The notes below the pieces were generated by a model. It ran no database searches and was not told the DNA's origin. It worked only from the letters and a program-made list of their open reading frames with translations. A stretch of 64,000 nucleotides of DNA. Source: a virus. Below, piece by piece: positions 24,264-32,813 of this stretch. The position numbers and the translations under genes were made by a program. Position 1 is the first letter of the stretch. The number at the start of each line of letters is the position of its first letter. The stretch spans positions 1 to 64,000 of the IMG/VR virus record IMGVR_UViG_3300025771_000021. One strand, given 5' to 3'.

Positions 24264-24909
24264 GAAAAACCCACCAAAGGGTAAAGTTAAATTTAACTTA
24301 ACTCTTTCAGAAGAACAAAAAGAAGCAAAAGCAAATATCTTATATCACCCATATAATTTTATATTGGGTAAAGCTGGTAGTGGTAAAACACTCCTAGCGG
24401 TACAAGTTGCATTAGATATGTTTTTCACAAGACAGATAAACAAAATCATTATAACAAGACCAACTGTATCCAATGAAGATAATGGATATTTACCTGGTTC
24501 TCTTGATGAAAAGATGGAGCCTTGGTTAGTTCCTATTCGTTCTAATATGAGAAAGGTTTATAACAAACCTATGATATTAGAAAAGATGGAAAGAGAAGAT
24601 AATATTGAGTTGGTATCACTATCACACTTTAGAGGAAGAACTTTTGAAAATGCATGTGTGATTGTAGATGAATTCCAAAACTTAACTAAACAACAATTAG
24701 GAATGGTATTGGGTAGGTTGGGTAAACAATCCACAATGATTCTTACAGGTGACCCACAACAAATTGATTTAAAGTTTAATAATGATTCCGCGATACATGA
24801 AGTTCCAAAATTAAAACCATCTCAATATGTATATTCGGTATCATTAAAAGATAATCATAGACACGAAGCGTTGGATGAGTTATTGAAATTATTAAATGAA
24901 TATTCATAA
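24247..24909 (+). CDS. phoH: PhoH-like ATPase
   Basis: The 220-residue protein has Walker A GKAGSGKT, the family segment TRPTV...GYLPG, Walker B VIVDEFQN and TGDPQQIDL. PhoH proteins are very common in marine T4-like phages and act as RNA-associated ATPases whose role during infection is unsettled. The start overlaps the SGNH gene, and the stop TAA overlaps the ATG of a radical SAM gene. Confidence 0.9.
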   Translation: MPENIEKNPPKGKVKFNLTLSEEQKEAKANILYHPYNFILGKAGSGKTLLAVQVALDMFFTRQINKIIITRPTVSNEDNGYLPGSLDEKMEPWLVPIRSNMRKVYNKPMILEKMEREDNIELVSLSHFRGRTFENACVIVDEFQNLTKQQLGMVLGRLGKQSTMILTGDPQQIDLKFNNDSAIHEVPKLKPSQYVYSVSLKDNHRHEALDELLKLLNEYS

Positions 24910-25964
24910 TGAATCGGTTAAATGAATACATATGTGCAGTTCCATTTGATTCCCTTGAAGTACATGACAAGAGGAACTTTCTTTGTTGTGCGTCTTGGTT
25001 AACAAAACATTTACCTGAAGGTGCATCTGTCTATGATTCTTTTAACTCACAAGAAGCTAAAGATGTAAGAGACTCTATGATAGATGGTTCATATAGGTAT
25101 TGTGATGAAAATCAATGTCCTTACTTAAAAATGTTTAAGAATGGTACTGCCGCTCCAATCTATCATAAAGATAAGTTATCTGAAGATTTAAAAGAACGAG
25201 TTGAGAGACATAAAAAAGGACTTGAAATAAAACCAACAGTAGTTCAATTTTCTATGGATAGAACTTGTAATTTAAAGTGTCCATCTTGTAGACTTGATTT
25301 AATAGTTGCGGACAGTCATAAAATAAAACAAGTAAAAGCTCATATACAAGAGATAGAAGATACATACGCTGACAGTATTAAAACACTATATATAACAGGA
25401 ACGGGAGACCCATTTGTATCGGTTGGATTCAGAGATTTTCTTAGAAATTTCGATAAATCTAAATACCCCAACTTAGATACCATACATCTTCACACAAATG
25501 CCACTAAATGGAATAAAGAAATGTGGGAGAGTATGCCAAATGTACATGAGTTTGTACATTCAGCTGAAATATCAATAGATGCTGCAACAAAATACACATA
25601 TGAGAACGAAACAAGAATCGGTGGTGATTGGGATGAACTAATTGAAAATTTACATTTTATATCTAAACTACCAAATCTAAAAAGAGTAAAAACTTCATTT
25701 GTTGTACAAGACACTAATTACAAAGAAATGAAATTGTTTTATGATACAATGACTTCTATATTTGAAAAAAAAACAAAAGTATTTTTTGGTAGAATAAATA
25801 ATTGGGATACCTTTACTGAAGATGAATTTGAACAAAAAAAAGTATGGGACTCAAACCATCCTTATTACAATGATTTTGTAAAAGAAGTAAACTCAGTACT
25901 TCCTGCGTATAATTGTTTTCATAATCTTGAAGAATTTTTATATAAAAAATCTAATTTAATTTAA
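24909..25964 (+). CDS. Radical SAM enzyme, twitch/SPASM-like
   Basis: The 351-residue protein has N-terminal auxiliary-cluster cysteines (Cys9, Cys26, Cys27, Cys65, Cys70), the SAM-cluster motif CNLKCPSC (residues 120-127), and GTGDPF in place of the usual GGEP strand, which still provides the Gly-x-Asp contact. It starts on the PhoH stop (TAATG). It is more diverged from the other two twitch proteins than they are from each other. The substrate is unknown. Confidence 0.83.
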   Translation: MNRLNEYICAVPFDSLEVHDKRNFLCCASWLTKHLPEGASVYDSFNSQEAKDVRDSMIDGSYRYCDENQCPYLKMFKNGTAAPIYHKDKLSEDLKERVERHKKGLEIKPTVVQFSMDRTCNLKCPSCRLDLIVADSHKIKQVKAHIQEIEDTYADSIKTLYITGTGDPFVSVGFRDFLRNFDKSKYPNLDTIHLHTNATKWNKEMWESMPNVHEFVHSAEISIDAATKYTYENETRIGGDWDELIENLHFISKLPNLKRVKTSFVVQDTNYKEMKLFYDTMTSIFEKKTKVFFGRINNWDTFTEDEFEQKKVWDSNHPYYNDFVKEVNSVLPAYNCFHNLEEFLYKKSNLI

Positions 25965-25986
25965 CTAAAAATAATTTACTTTTTAT

Positions 25987-26017
25987 TTGGAAATCTCGAT
26001 TTTTTTTCGTATATTTA
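25987..26017 (+). promoter_or_regulatory. Bacteroidota-type promoter, duplicate of 11453
   Basis: TTG at 25987-25989, a 20-nt spacer and TATATTTA at 26010-26017. The region from the -33 box to about 15 nt past the -7 box is nearly the same as at 11453-11497. Confidence 0.7.
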
Positions 26018-26039
26018 CTATGTAAATGATTGATAAGAT

Positions 26040-26246
26040 ATGAAAAAGTTATTACAAAAGATAGAATCCAAAATACTCACTAAGTTATTTACAAGATGGG
26101 TAAACAATGAATTCGATACTGAACTATTAGAATTAACTAAGATGACTATTCAAAATAGAGAGATACTTGTAAAAAGTATGATTGATAGGGCTAACTACAA
26201 ACCAATATTGGGATTTCACTCTCATTTAAAAAAAAACATAAAATAA
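26040..26246 (+). CDS. Small helical basic protein, 68 residues
   Basis: The single gene between two promoters encodes an all-helical, Lys-rich protein. No family is recognised. Confidence 0.52.
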   Translation: MKKLLQKIESKILTKLFTRWVNNEFDTELLELTKMTIQNREILVKSMIDRANYKPILGFHSHLKKNIK

Positions 26247-26247
26247 T

Positions 26248-26278
26248 TTGGTAAATACAAATAATCTTCGTATATTTA
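26248..26278 (+). promoter_or_regulatory. Bacteroidota-type promoter
   Basis: TTG at 26248-26250, a 20-nt spacer and TATATTTA at 26271-26278. It drives the deoxynucleotidase gene. Confidence 0.7.
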
Positions 26279-26295
26279 CAATGTAAATAAGTGAT

Positions 26296-26778
26296 ATGAC
26301 ACAAAAGAAAATAGTTTACATTGACATGGATGGTGTCCTTGTTGATTTTGGTGCTGCAATTCAAGATTGGTTCGACAAACATCCACATTTAGTAGAGAGA
26401 TACAAAGAGTTTCCTGACCATATACAAGGTCTATTCAGAAACCCACCACCAATCGATGGTGCAATCGAAGCAGTAAAGAAACTACATGAAAGTGGTAAGT
26501 ATGAATTGTTCATCGCAACTTCGGCACCTTGGGGTAATGCTGGTTCTGCAATGGATAAGAGATTGTGGATTGAGGACCATTTTGGTAATTTGTTCCACAA
26601 AAAAATGTTTATCACTCATAGAAAAGATTTACTTCTTGGTGATTATCTAATTGATGATAGAACCAAGAATGGGGCTGGTGAGTTTAGCGGAGAACTTCTT
26701 CAGTTTGGTATAAATTGGGAAGATGGAAAAGAGGGCCAGTTCCCCAACTGGCAATCAATCTTAGATTACCTTTTATGA
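26296..26778 (+). CDS. 5'(3')-deoxyribonucleotidase-like HAD phosphatase
   Basis: The 160-residue protein opens with YIDMDGVLVDF, the DxDGVLxDF nucleophile motif of NT5C-type HAD enzymes. It has ATSAPW as motif II and LGDYLIDDRTKNGAGEF as motif IV. The family removes phosphate from deoxynucleoside monophosphates and is frequent in T4-like phages, where it probably tunes nucleotide pools. It has its own promoter. Confidence 0.86.
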   Translation: MTQKKIVYIDMDGVLVDFGAAIQDWFDKHPHLVERYKEFPDHIQGLFRNPPPIDGAIEAVKKLHESGKYELFIATSAPWGNAGSAMDKRLWIEDHFGNLFHKKMFITHRKDLLLGDYLIDDRTKNGAGEFSGELLQFGINWEDGKEGQFPNWQSILDYLL

Positions 26779-27218
26779 AAAACGATAAGTTAGGATTTTT
26801 AGATTACCTTATTTTAGTTTTATTGTTAGGTGTATTGATTCTTTCAACATCATGTACGCAAGAAGGTGTTATACCATTTCAACCTACTTTAGAATTAGAT
26901 GCAAGATTACCACATGATACTAATGGATATTATCATCTAAAACTAAATCCAAACACAAACCAAACCATACATAGAATTGATGGTAGGGTTACCAATATAT
27001 TAGAACCAACAAAAGTCAGTTTTAGTTCAAATTTATCTTGGTTATTTATGGGAGAATCCGTACCAACATCTAATTTTAGTTCTTGGGCAACTCCAGATGA
27101 CCCAAGTATATCAAATGTAATCGCACCCATTTATGGCATGAGAACTGATACATTAACTCTTGTTTGTAGAGTTAATGAATGGGATATCATACAAAAACTA
27201 AATATTGTATTAGAATGA
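26775..27218 (+). CDS. Putative lipoprotein
   Basis: The start at ATG 26775 (overlapping the previous stop) gives a 147-residue protein with a hydrophobic segment and a lipobox-like LSTSC near residue 27, followed by a beta-rich domain. A long polar N-terminal region (MKNDKLGFLD) precedes the hydrophobic run. An outer-membrane or periplasmic location is likely. Confidence 0.6.
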   Translation: MKNDKLGFLDYLILVLLLGVLILSTSCTQEGVIPFQPTLELDARLPHDTNGYYHLKLNPNTNQTIHRIDGRVTNILEPTKVSFSSNLSWLFMGESVPTSNFSSWATPDDPSISNVIAPIYGMRTDTLTLVCRVNEWDIIQKLNIVLE

Positions 27219-27535
27219 TTGAATACCCCTCGACACCAATAACAGAAGAAACCTTTGAAAGACAAGGATGGGAGATGATAGTAGAAAAAGAAGAAATAGA
27301 TGGAGAGGTTGATGAGTATTACTACTGGGTCTTACCTCTACCAAAAGATAATCCTGACCCTAACTGTTTTAAACTTATTTCATCTAATAATGATGATTAT
27401 AAGGAAATCGAATTATTGAAAGAGGGAGAATATATAGTAGAAATAAATGAATCATATGGACTTGGATTTTGTTATTCAGAAGAAGAATTAGAAATTCTTT
27501 ATAGAGCTTTAACAAAATCAGAAATAGAAGATTGA
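27215..27535 (+). CDS. Acidic hypothetical protein, 106 residues
   Basis: The ATG at 27215 overlaps the lipoprotein stop as ATGA; the longer frame from 27179 is less likely. It is rich in Glu and Tyr. The TGA is part of the first operator palindrome of the next gene. Confidence 0.55.
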   Translation: MIEYPSTPITEETFERQGWEMIVEKEEIDGEVDEYYYWVLPLPKDNPDPNCFKLISSNNDDYKEIELLKEGEYIVEINESYGLGFCYSEEELEILYRALTKSEIED

Positions 27536-27596
27536 CATATTGTCATGTTATATGTTTACAAAACTGACAAAATGTCATCTTATATGTTGACAAATA
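27533..27596 (+). promoter_or_regulatory. Tandem 32-bp repeat with TGACA-N3-TGTCA palindromes (operator)
   Basis: TGACA-TAT-TGTCA at 27533-27545 and TGACA-AAA-TGTCA at 27565-27577 are perfect palindromes centred 32 bp apart. The sequence after each is also repeated (CAT-x-TTATATGTTxACA), so the whole unit is a two-copy direct repeat. This lies 58-120 bp upstream of the small heat-shock gene and looks like a duplicated repressor or activator site. Confidence 0.65.
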
Positions 27597-27653
27597 CGAT
27601 TGGTATGAATTTGGTAATATATAAATCGAAGTTTAATTTAAAAAAGGAAAATT

Positions 27654-28034
27654 ATGTACATTGCAACATTCGACAGATTATTTGACTCAGTATGGAATGA
27701 CCCATTCATTTCAGAAGCGGTAACAAAACAAAGAAAAACTTATGGAAACTTCGATGTAGAAGTTTTAGAAAATGGGAAGCAACAAGTTACAATTAACACT
27801 ATTGGACATAACCCAAAGGATATTACAGTAGATGTAACTGAAGAAGAAATTACAGTTAAAGCAAAGAAGGGAGAGGATAAATCTCGTTTCGTAAAGGATA
27901 TCGATTTAACTTTTACAGTTGGTTCTGATTATGATGGAACTAAATCTGAGGCTAAATTCGAAAATGGATTACTCACTCTCCTAATTGATAAGAAGGTAAA
28001 TAAAAAGGCAAAGACCCTAAAAATTTCTTATTAA
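27654..28034 (+). CDS. Small heat-shock protein (Hsp20/alpha-crystallin domain)
   Basis: The 126-residue protein has an N-terminal FDRLFDSVWNDPF helix, a beta-sandwich with NPKDITVDVTEEEITVKAKK, and the AKFENGLLTLLIDKK segment matching the A-x-x-x-n-G-v-L signature of Hsp20. Phages of the T4 group often carry one, and it probably prevents aggregation of phage or host proteins during infection. An AAAAAGGAAA sequence precedes the start, and a strong terminator follows. Confidence 0.87.
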   Translation: MYIATFDRLFDSVWNDPFISEAVTKQRKTYGNFDVEVLENGKQQVTINTIGHNPKDITVDVTEEEITVKAKKGEDKSRFVKDIDLTFTVGSDYDGTKSEAKFENGLLTLLIDKKVNKKAKTLKISY

Positions 28035-28056
28035 TCATATCCGAGTAAATTGATGG

Positions 28057-28084
28057 AAGGGGGTGGTAACACTCCCTTTTTTTA
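28057..28084 (+). terminator. Rho-independent terminator after the Hsp20 gene
   Basis: AAGGGGGTG pairs with CACTCCCTT across a GTAA loop (one G-T pair), followed by a T run. Confidence 0.85.
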
Positions 28085-28091
28085 TATCATA

Positions 28092-28100
28092 ATATTTATA
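28092..28100 (+). promoter_or_regulatory. ATATTTATA candidate late promoter
   Basis: The nonamer lies right after the terminator and 24 nt before the next start codon, the position expected for a new transcription unit. Confidence 0.55.
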
Positions 28101-28124
28101 AGTAAACAATAAAATATATCATAT

Positions 28125-28304
28125 ATGAAAGATATCTATATAGATAGAGTTGCAAATAACATCGATTCTTGTGTTACCAAAGTAAATGTGGTAAAAGGAA
28201 TGATTACAGGAGAAAGACCTGCTGACCCAAAACAGGCAGAATCTTATCTACAACAAATCGTTAAAGTCCTTGAAGATATCAAGGAGGTTGTGGAACGAGG
28301 ATGA
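28125..28304 (+). CDS. Small helical protein, 59 residues
   Basis: The frame begins MKDIYIDRVANNIDS and is amphipathic and helical. It lies 3 nt before the EF-hand membrane protein in the same unit. No family is recognised. Confidence 0.55.
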   Translation: MKDIYIDRVANNIDSCVTKVNVVKGMITGERPADPKQAESYLQQIVKVLEDIKEVVERG

Positions 28305-28307
28305 TAA

Positions 28308-29612
28308 ATGAAATTCAGAACTCTTTTATTAGGACTATCAGCATTATTTGTAGCGTTTAATGCAGCATTCTTTTCGGTAAGTGGTTTATCGAAACTATTT
28401 GCTGGTGCTTCACTTTCAGTAATTCTAATGGCAAGTTCACTTGAAGCAGCAAAACTAATTACTGCTGGTTATCTATACAACTATTGGGAAAAGATTAATA
28501 AAGCTTTTAGAATTTATTTATCTATTGGAGTTTTAATTTTAGTACTAATAACTTCATTGGGTATCTATGGATTCTTAACTGCTGCATTCCAAGATACCTT
28601 TAATACTTTTTCGGTAACTGAAAAACAAAAAGCATTTTTAGAACAAAAAGAAGAATTCTGGCAATCAGATGTAACAAGATATGATGAAGAACTTAAAAGA
28701 ATTTCTAATAATATTAGTACTCTCAGTAATGCAAAAACTTCCTCAATCCAAGTACGGGACACATCGGTTGTGGGCGGTGTTAGACAAACCATCTCCACTA
28801 CTGAACTTAGGTTATCTCAACAACGTATTGCAGTGGAAGAGGAAAATCGTAAAGAAGTTCAAGCGAAAAGAGAAGTAGCAGCAGATTCTCTACAATCTAT
28901 CCAACTTAGGATATTAGATTTAGAAACTGATACAGATGTATCTGCAGAACTTGGACCTCTTCAATATCTTAGTGGATTATTAGATAAACCAATGGACCAG
29001 ATTATCAACTGGTTTATTCTAATCATCATCTTTGTATTTGACCCACTTGCAGTTGCACTTGTAATTGCATTTAACAATGCGGTTAAAGTTGATAAAGGTG
29101 AGAAAGATAAAAAGAAAATAGTTCAGAAACGAGAACTCTATGGTGAATCTGATATAGATAATCGTAAAGAATCCGATTTGTGGTCTAATACTTTACAAGA
29201 TGGATTGGAAGATGAAGAGTGGGATGAATCACATGGGTTAGACCAAGTACTAAATGATATGGTGGAAGATATCGAAGTAGAATCAGAAGTAGTTGAATCT
29301 GATGAATCTTATTTAGATTTGGATGGGGATGGGATTATATCAGATGAAGAAAGATTGGCAGATACCGATGGAGATGGTAAAATATCAGAAGAAGAATACA
29401 ATGAATGGTATGAAAATAACGGTGGTTGGAAAGAACCATATAAAGGAAGAGATTATTGGTTTCATCCAAAATTTGATTGGTCAAAAAGAGAACGATGGAT
29501 AAATAACCAAGGTGCTATTAAATATTGGGTAAATAATAGAGGTGGTAGTTATACAAAAGTACAAGAATACAAAAATGAATACCCAACAGATTTCTCATCA
29601 AAAACTTATTAA
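28308..29612 (+). CDS. Membrane protein with coiled coil and paired EF-hands
   Basis: The 434-residue protein has three N-terminal hydrophobic helices (about residues 5-25, 30-55 and 68-93) and a charged coiled coil (105-210). A fourth helix follows (about 232-258), then an acidic cytosolic tail with two EF-hand loops: DLDGDGIISDEE (337-348) and DTDGDGKISEEE (352-363). It ends in a Trp/Tyr-rich segment. I recall the four-helix coiled-coil part from marine T4-like phages, but tandem calcium-binding loops on it are unusual. A calcium-responsive envelope function is inferred. Confidence 0.72.
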   Translation: MKFRTLLLGLSALFVAFNAAFFSVSGLSKLFAGASLSVILMASSLEAAKLITAGYLYNYWEKINKAFRIYLSIGVLILVLITSLGIYGFLTAAFQDTFNTFSVTEKQKAFLEQKEEFWQSDVTRYDEELKRISNNISTLSNAKTSSIQVRDTSVVGGVRQTISTTELRLSQQRIAVEEENRKEVQAKREVAADSLQSIQLRILDLETDTDVSAELGPLQYLSGLLDKPMDQIINWFILIIIFVFDPLAVALVIAFNNAVKVDKGEKDKKKIVQKRELYGESDIDNRKESDLWSNTLQDGLEDEEWDESHGLDQVLNDMVEDIEVESEVVESDESYLDLDGDGIISDEERLADTDGDGKISEEEYNEWYENNGGWKEPYKGRDYWFHPKFDWSKRERWINNQGAIKYWVNNRGGSYTKVQEYKNEYPTDFSSKTY

Positions 29613-29613
29613 T

Positions 29614-29958
29614 ATGAATAACGCAGTAACACTTACAGAATCAGCAGAAAAAAAGTTATTAGAAACTTTTCAAGAAGAAGGAAAATCAACAGATACACAT
29701 CATCTTAGAGTTGGTGTGGCAAGTGGTGGTTGTAGTGGATTGCAATACTACATGGAAATCCACAAAAAAGAAGATAGAGATGAAACTGATGAAGTTACAA
29801 CCTATAATGAAATTGAAGTAGTTGTAGATAGACAATCATTCTTTTACCTACTTGGTTCTCAATTAAACTTTTCATCAGGTCTTAATGGAAAGGGATTTGA
29901 ATGGTCTAATCCAAATGCACAAAGAACTTGTGGATGTGGTGAAAGTTTTGCTTTATAA
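29614..29958 (+). CDS. A-type iron-sulfur cluster carrier (IscA/ErpA/HesB-like)
   Basis: The start at ATG 29614, just after the previous TAA, gives 114 residues. SGGCSGLQY (residues 38-46, Cys40) and TCGCGESF (105-112, Cys106 and Cys108) supply the three conserved cysteines. The protein carries and delivers Fe-S clusters. HesB-like genes are known in marine T4-like phages. Here it might serve the four phage radical SAM enzymes, each of which needs 4Fe-4S clusters. Confidence 0.88.
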   Translation: MNNAVTLTESAEKKLLETFQEEGKSTDTHHLRVGVASGGCSGLQYYMEIHKKEDRDETDEVTTYNEIEVVVDRQSFFYLLGSQLNFSSGLNGKGFEWSNPNAQRTCGCGESFAL

Positions 29959-29960
29959 AT

Positions 29961-29991
29961 TTGGATATTTAAAATATTTTTCGTATATTTG
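29961..29991 (+). promoter_or_regulatory. Bacteroidota-type promoter
   Basis: TTG at 29961-29963, a 20-nt spacer and TATATTTG at 29984-29991. It drives the UV-endonuclease gene. Confidence 0.78.
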
Positions 29992-30021
29992 TATAGAAAT
30001 AAAACATAAAACTATACTATT

Positions 30022-30921
30022 ATGAATTTAGGCTACGCATGTATTAATATGACTCTTGGTAATCAAAAACCAAAAGTTACCACAAATCGTTCAATGATTA
30101 AACGTACCTTTTTAGAAAAAGGTGTTGAATATGCTGGTGAATTAGGATTACAAAACTCACGAGATTTATTTAAAATATTAGAGTGGAATAACCACAACAA
30201 CATCAAAGTATTTCGTTTATCATCAGATATGTTCCCTTGGGCATCTGAATATGGTATCGAGAACTCACCATACTACAAACGAATAGAAACTGTATTACAA
30301 GCATGTGGTCACTATGCAAAAACACATGGTATTCGTATCACTTGTCATCCTGGTCCTTTCAACGTATTAGTATCACCCAACGAACGAGTGGTACAAAACA
30401 CAATTACTGATTTAGAAATTCATGGTAAGATATTTGATATGTTAGGCCTTTCTCGTACACCTTACAACAAAATCAACATTCATTGTAATGGTGTGTATGG
30501 TGATAAGATTTCTGCTATGGATAGGTTCTGTAAGAACTTTGAAAGGTTATCAGAATCAGTTAGAACACGTCTAACAGTAGAAAACGATGATAAGGGTACA
30601 ATGTACTCAGTAAAAGATTTAATGTACATACACGAACGTATAGGGATTCCTATTGTGTTTGATTATCACCACCACAAATTCTGTACAGGTGATTTATCAG
30701 AACAAGAAGCATTAGAACTTGCTTTATCTACTTGGCCTGATGGTATCAAACCAATCGTACATTATTCAGAATCAAAAGCGTTACATGAAGAAAACGATAA
30801 ACTTAAACCACAAGCACATTCAGATTATATCAACGAGTTACCTAACTTATATGGTAATGATGTGGATGTGATGGTAGAGGCTAAGGCGAAGGAGTTATCA
30901 ATCCTTCCTTTTATTAATTAA
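30022..30921 (+). CDS. uvsE: UV DNA-damage endonuclease (UvdE/UvsE-like)
   Basis: The 299-residue protein begins LGYACINMTLG and has the TIM-barrel metal-site segments of UVDE: FRLSSDMFPWAS, RITCHPGPFNVL, NIHCNGVYGDK, LTVENDDKGTMYS, VFDYHHHKFC and IVHYSES. UVDE nicks DNA 5' to UV photoproducts and starts an alternative excision repair. It is useful for a phage in surface waters. It has its own promoter, and the small basic gene follows in the same unit. Confidence 0.88.
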   Translation: MNLGYACINMTLGNQKPKVTTNRSMIKRTFLEKGVEYAGELGLQNSRDLFKILEWNNHNNIKVFRLSSDMFPWASEYGIENSPYYKRIETVLQACGHYAKTHGIRITCHPGPFNVLVSPNERVVQNTITDLEIHGKIFDMLGLSRTPYNKINIHCNGVYGDKISAMDRFCKNFERLSESVRTRLTVENDDKGTMYSVKDLMYIHERIGIPIVFDYHHHKFCTGDLSEQEALELALSTWPDGIKPIVHYSESKALHEENDKLKPQAHSDYINELPNLYGNDVDVMVEAKAKELSILPFIN

Positions 30922-30933
30922 AAATAGGAGATT

Positions 30934-31089
30934 ATGATGAACAGAGTTTTAAGAATGTTTAAATCGAGTATTGCTCGTAGAAAACGTAGAGAATTAAAAG
31001 AACTTAAAGAAGAGTTACAAGAAAGAAAATATAAAAAAGCACGCAACCTTCGTAAAAAACATCAAAAGATAAAGGGTAAAAAAGAATGA
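30934..31089 (+). CDS. Highly basic small protein, 51 residues
   Basis: More than a third of the residues are Lys or Arg, arranged on a predicted helix (RRKRRELKELKEELQERKYKKARNL in shorter segments). An SD-like AGGAG precedes the start. A nucleic-acid-binding role is plausible. The stop overlaps the next ATG. Confidence 0.55.
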   Translation: MMNRVLRMFKSSIARRKRRELKELKEELQERKYKKARNLRKKHQKIKGKKE

Positions 31090-31226
31090 CAGAAGATGAT
31101 AAAAAATACAGACAAGGTAGAAGTAAAAGACAAGTAGAAGAAAATGAACGTATAATGTTCATATCTTCTATTTGTTTAGGAACTACCTTATTGGGAATTA
31201 TAATTTTTGGTTTACTTAATGGGTAA
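31086..31226 (+). CDS. Small single-pass membrane protein, 46 residues
   Basis: A charged N-terminal half (MTEDDKKYRQGRSKRQ) is followed by one transmembrane helix (about residues 24-43). It is coupled by ATGA to the basic protein before it and overlaps the next gene by 8 nt. Confidence 0.5.
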   Translation: MTEDDKKYRQGRSKRQVEENERIMFISSICLGTTLLGIIIFGLLNG

Positions 31227-31434
31227 TTTAAATGCAAGTGTACCTGTCGTAGTAGTACATAAAGGCCCTAGAAAAAACTCTAAAGTTCAATTAGAGATAT
31301 TTAATAACATTAGACCTGATGATATCATCGATGGTAATAAACGAAAACCATACATTCCACACGAGAACGAAATACTCGAACTTGGGTGGGGTGAAACTTT
31401 TATAGAAAAATATAAAAAGAAGTATAAACTTTGA
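31219..31434 (+). CDS. Small hypothetical protein, 71 residues
   Basis: The ATG at 31219 is preferred over an upstream TTG. It is a basic, Pro-containing protein whose stop TGA overlaps the TTG start of the helicase. No family is recognised. Confidence 0.5.
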   Translation: MGNLNASVPVVVVHKGPRKNSKVQLEIFNNIRPDDIIDGNKRKPYIPHENEILELGWGETFIEKYKKKYKL

Positions 31435-32813
31435 AGTTACGAGAAAATCAAATAGAACCAGTTGCAATTGGTGTGGAGTTTTTTAGAACTCCTAAAATGA
31501 AACCTTCGATTATCGTTGCCCCAACGGCATTCGGTAAATCGATTGTTATCGCTGCCATTGCAAAGGAACTAGGTGAGAAACTTCTCGTACTCCAACCATC
31601 TAAAGAACTGTTAGAACAGAACTATAATAAATTTGTTACACTTGGTGGTGAGGCATCAATATACTCAGCATCAATGGGTAGTAAAGAATTAGGTGATGTA
31701 ACTTATGCAACGATTGGTTCAATAATCAACATTGCACATCAGTTCAAAGAGATGGGGGTCAGTAAAATCATCATAGATGAGTGTGATAGGTATCCGAGAG
31801 ATAAATCGGGACAACTCCGTAGATTCGTAGACGGTATGAAAGCAACTCATGTACTTGGTTTAACTGCAACCCCCTTAAAATTGCAAACCAACATGGGAGA
31901 TACAGGCCCATTTTCAAAGTTGGTAATGTTAACGAATCGTTCTAAACATGGAGTGTTCTTTAAATACATTCTTCATGTTTCTCAGATTCAAGACATTGTA
32001 AAGTTAGGTTATTGGACACCGTTAGAGTATCAATCTTATGATTTCGATACTGGTGCTTTAGTTTATAATTCTTCTGGTGCTGAATATACTTCTGATTCTA
32101 TTGCTCGTTCTTATGAAAACCAAAACATTGGTAATAAGATTGTAAAGAAGATTGAAGAAGTATATGATAGAAAATCTATTTTAGTTGCAGTACCAACAAT
32201 AGAACAAGCAACAGAACTTGCAAAAAAGATTCCACAAGCAGCAGTAGTTCATGGTGGTACACCAAAGACAGAACGAGATAGAATAATCGAAGAATTTAGA
32301 AACCAACAGATACGAGTTATTGTACAAGTAAATGTGTTAACAGTTGGTTTCGATTACCCTGAATTAGATTGTTTGATTACAGGTAGACCAACCGCATCAA
32401 TTTCTTGGTGGTATCAATTCGTTGGTAGAGGGACTCGTATCCACCCAAATAAAAAAGATTGTTTAGTTGTTGATTTTGTGGGTTCAGTAGAAAAGTTTGG
32501 TAAGGTTGAAGAACTATACTATAAAGATACTGGTGGTGAAGAATGGGAATTATTTGGTGAGGGTAAAAAACAAATCACAGGTATCCCAATGCACGAAATC
32601 GGAGTACACTTGGAAGGAGGTATTAATCTTGCAGAAAAAACCAACGAAGATGGTGATATAGAAAAAGTTTATATGACCTTTGGTAAATATAAAGGTAAAC
32701 CAGTTGCATCAATACCACCTTATTACAGAAAGTGGTTAATTGATAATATTACTTGGGGTCCTTGGAACATAAAAGTAAAAGAAGAAATAGAAAGGTTGGC
32801 AAATATAAAATGA
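31431..32813 (+). CDS. DEAD/DEAH superfamily-2 helicase (UvsW-like) with C-terminal DUF3820-like domain
   Basis: The 460-residue protein starts at TTG 31431, overlapping the previous TGA. It has APTAFGKS (residues 30-37, Walker A), IIIDECD (113-119, Walker B), TATP (145-148) and FVGRGTR near residue 338 (motif VI). The last 45 residues hold TFGKYKGKPVASIPPYYRKWL, the pattern of DUF3820 domains. UvsW-type helicases process branched DNA and R-loops during T4-like replication. The DUF3820 tail on such a helicase is uncommon. A radical SAM gene follows by ATGA overlap. Confidence 0.85.
   Translation: MKLRENQIEPVAIGVEFFRTPKMKPSIIVAPTAFGKSIVIAAIAKELGEKLLVLQPSKELLEQNYNKFVTLGGEASIYSASMGSKELGDVTYATIGSIINIAHQFKEMGVSKIIIDECDRYPRDKSGQLRRFVDGMKATHVLGLTATPLKLQTNMGDTGPFSKLVMLTNRSKHGVFFKYILHVSQIQDIVKLGYWTPLEYQSYDFDTGALVYNSSGAEYTSDSIARSYENQNIGNKIVKKIEEVYDRKSILVAVPTIEQATELAKKIPQAAVVHGGTPKTERDRIIEEFRNQQIRVIVQVNVLTVGFDYPELDCLITGRPTASISWWYQFVGRGTRIHPNKKDCLVVDFVGSVEKFGKVEELYYKDTGGEEWELFGEGKKQITGIPMHEIGVHLEGGINLAEKTNEDGDIEKVYMTFGKYKGKPVASIPPYYRKWLIDNITWGPWNIKVKEEIERLANIK

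Noticed and set aside
30934-31089. Ribosomal protein bS21 homologue
   Set aside because: The protein is similarly small and basic, but the bS21 N-terminal pattern and conserved spacing are absent.
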